Origin: Eumeta japonica
Taxonomy: Eukaryota; Arthropoda; Insecta; Lepidoptera; Psychidae
Direction of reading: 5' to 3'
DNA: 64,000 nucleotides
Assembly (NCBI GenBank): GCA_005406025.1
Contig: BGZK01000530.1
Coordinates: 305,540-369,539, forward strand
The position numbers and the translations under genes are program-made. The notes under the pieces are model-generated. The model made no database searches. It saw nothing but the letters and a program-made list of their open reading frames with translations, and was not told the origin of the DNA. Positions 62,471-64,000 of the stretch are shown here, piece by piece (position 1 is the stretch's first letter; the number at the start of each line of letters is the position of its first letter).

Positions 62471-64000
62471 AATTAAAGCAACTGTGAAATTATAGATATG
62501 AACGAAAACTGATTCGTTATAACAACTAGTTCATTTATGATTGAACTAACAATGTAGGCACTATATTAATTCTAACAAGTATACATTGCCTGTTTCATTA
62601 TTTGCTTGTTTGCATAATTTGATCATTCTTATACACATACATTGATTCATTTAAAATTCAGAATAGATTCATTGAAATAATTAAACAAATTAGTGGTTTT
62701 AATTCTTTTCATTGTTAAGTTAATAAAGTAGTATTTAATTTACCTAATACCTGTTAATTACATCAACTGCTCTAATACTTATCATTTTTAAAATAACAAA
62801 GATAAAATGATCGCCTTTAATACTTAATATTATTGGATTAGTTAAAAATTAATGTTAAATTTTAATGAAAATAATTGTTTAAAACGATTTTTATATTAGT
62901 TAGATCACTTCTGTGTGCTCCTCAACGCTAAGAATGATTTTTGAACATCTTTAGGGGAATGCTACATAAAGTGATACTTTTATGTGCATGAATGCGGACC
63001 GAGACGGTGTCAGAAGTTTTTTGAAATCAAGAAATATCGAGAGACATTTCCTTTCTTTGTGAAGTTAGATTATTTTCAGTTGGCTGTATGTGTCTAAAAA
63101 TATATTCTGCCCTAAAACTATATTTTGTATTCACTTAGTAAATCACTCACTTCACAACAGTTCATTAGTGTGATATTAATTAGGTGTACTGTAATATTTT
63201 AATTATTTCGTTAAAATAAAAATTTGTCTCTAGTCATCGTCTCCGCCCCTATCTTTGCTTTTACAAACAGGTATAATGATTGATTGTTTTAGAGGAGTAA
63301 TGAAAAATTCCCGTGATGAAGCCCGTCTAGGTGGTGTGCAAAGCCCGACGATGCTTCTGATGCATAGCAACAACTTACGTAAACTCGACATTGACAACGG
63401 ACATATATTTATGCAAATGATACAGCTCTAGCTTCTATCTGCTATTCTCGAAATAAAATACATAAAGAAACTGAAAAGAGATTAGCTATAGTAGCGAATG
63501 GGCTCAGTTGAAGTTGCTCAGAATAAACATTTGTAAAGTATTCTATATATGTTTCAGTGTTAAAAATAGGACTCGACCCCAGAAATAATTTTAGTGTAAA
63601 ATACCCAAATATTGTACATATTCTATTATAGAAAAAGTGATTAGAATTATGATAAATCAACGTGCATCCCAGCATCAACATCTTGAAATAACTGTTAATT
63701 GAAAAAGATTATCCGTTGGGAACTTTAAACTACTCAGACACGTGACTACAAAAAAAACTATTCAACTAAATTGACATTATCTCCTACAGAGGAAGTTTTC
63801 AAACATTTGGTGTTTCAGAATAAAGACTCCAAATTAATAATAAATATATTTGATACAAAATAAACGAAAACTTAATACAATTAATTAGAGATCAAAAAGG
63901 GATACTAAATGCTTAAAAAAGGTCTCCATTCTTTACTAAACCTATCAAAGATAATTTATACAGCGTGTACACACTCTTCCTCTCGTTTTAGACAAACATC
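62471..64000. other. AT-rich flank, no supported gene
   Basis: A 50-codon open stretch at 63272-63429 reads DCFRGVMKNSRDEARLGG and further. It follows TTTTACAAACAG, an acceptor-like sequence, but I do not recognise it. Otherwise nothing. Confidence 0.35.

Noticed and set aside
1..64000. CRISPR arrays, operons, riboswitches or bacterial mobile elements
   Set aside because: The window is eukaryotic: split exons, intron signals and insect transposons. The only tandem arrays are minisatellite or tract repeats without spacers.

Overview
The window looks like nuclear DNA from an insect, most likely a moth or butterfly (Lepidoptera). It is AT-rich, has no bacterial-style gene packing, and uses GT/AG introns. 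It is crowded with transposon remains of insect type: two mariner groups, a Bel-Pao retrotransposon, a MULE, several LINEs, a tRNA-derived SINE, and short dispersed repeats of a kind I know from lepidopteran genomes. The order-level call is inference from repeat types.

The only host gene I can support lies on the minus strand and is split across almost the whole window. Its first coding exon is at 60315-60246 (start codon, signal peptide, phase-1 donor). The next coding exon is at 249-181 (strong acceptor, matching phase). Joined, they give a signal peptide followed by G-YFWHITDFHYDPQYSS, the start of the catalytic domain of an acid sphingomyelinase-like phosphodiesterase (SMPDL3/ASM-like metallophosphoesterase) with its first metal-binding DxH motif. 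The remaining exons lie beyond position 1. Positions 250-60245 are therefore a first intron of about 60 kb, and 60383-64000 is promoter-side flank.

Layout of the intron in + coordinates. 0.4-6.3 kb: dispersed repeats, a pyrimidine-rich tandem tract, two GC-rich islands and a LINE tail. 6.3-6.8 and 37.1-37.6 kb: two nearly identical copies of a 470-bp repeat in inverted orientation. 7.0-12.65 kb: a complete but mutated DNA transposon with terminal inverted repeats, a TAAT target duplication, a small cysteine-rich ORF and a frameshifted DDE-type transposase. 13-16 kb: LINE remains, including a 5'-truncated insertion with an 18-bp target duplication and a threefold tandem tail. 17.6-20.3 kb: a GC island, a 30-bp minisatellite and a candidate regulatory block. 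22-26 kb: a Bel-Pao wreck with a 1.26-kb mariner and a foldback MITE inserted into it. 26.7-28.9 kb: two cecropia-type mariner fragments. 32.9-36.7 kb: a LINE, a GC island and another mariner. 42.1-43.7 kb: a MULE with FLYWCH, DDE and SWIM parts. 44-60 kb: more tract repeats, hairpins, mariner and LINE scraps, and several CpG-rich blocks.

Between the transposons sit about a dozen short GC/CpG-rich islands. Seven of them carry TGATTRAT or a close variant, always on the + strand. This matches the general TGATNNAT Exd/Pbx-Hox type of site, so the islands may be enhancers inside the giant intron. That is inference only.
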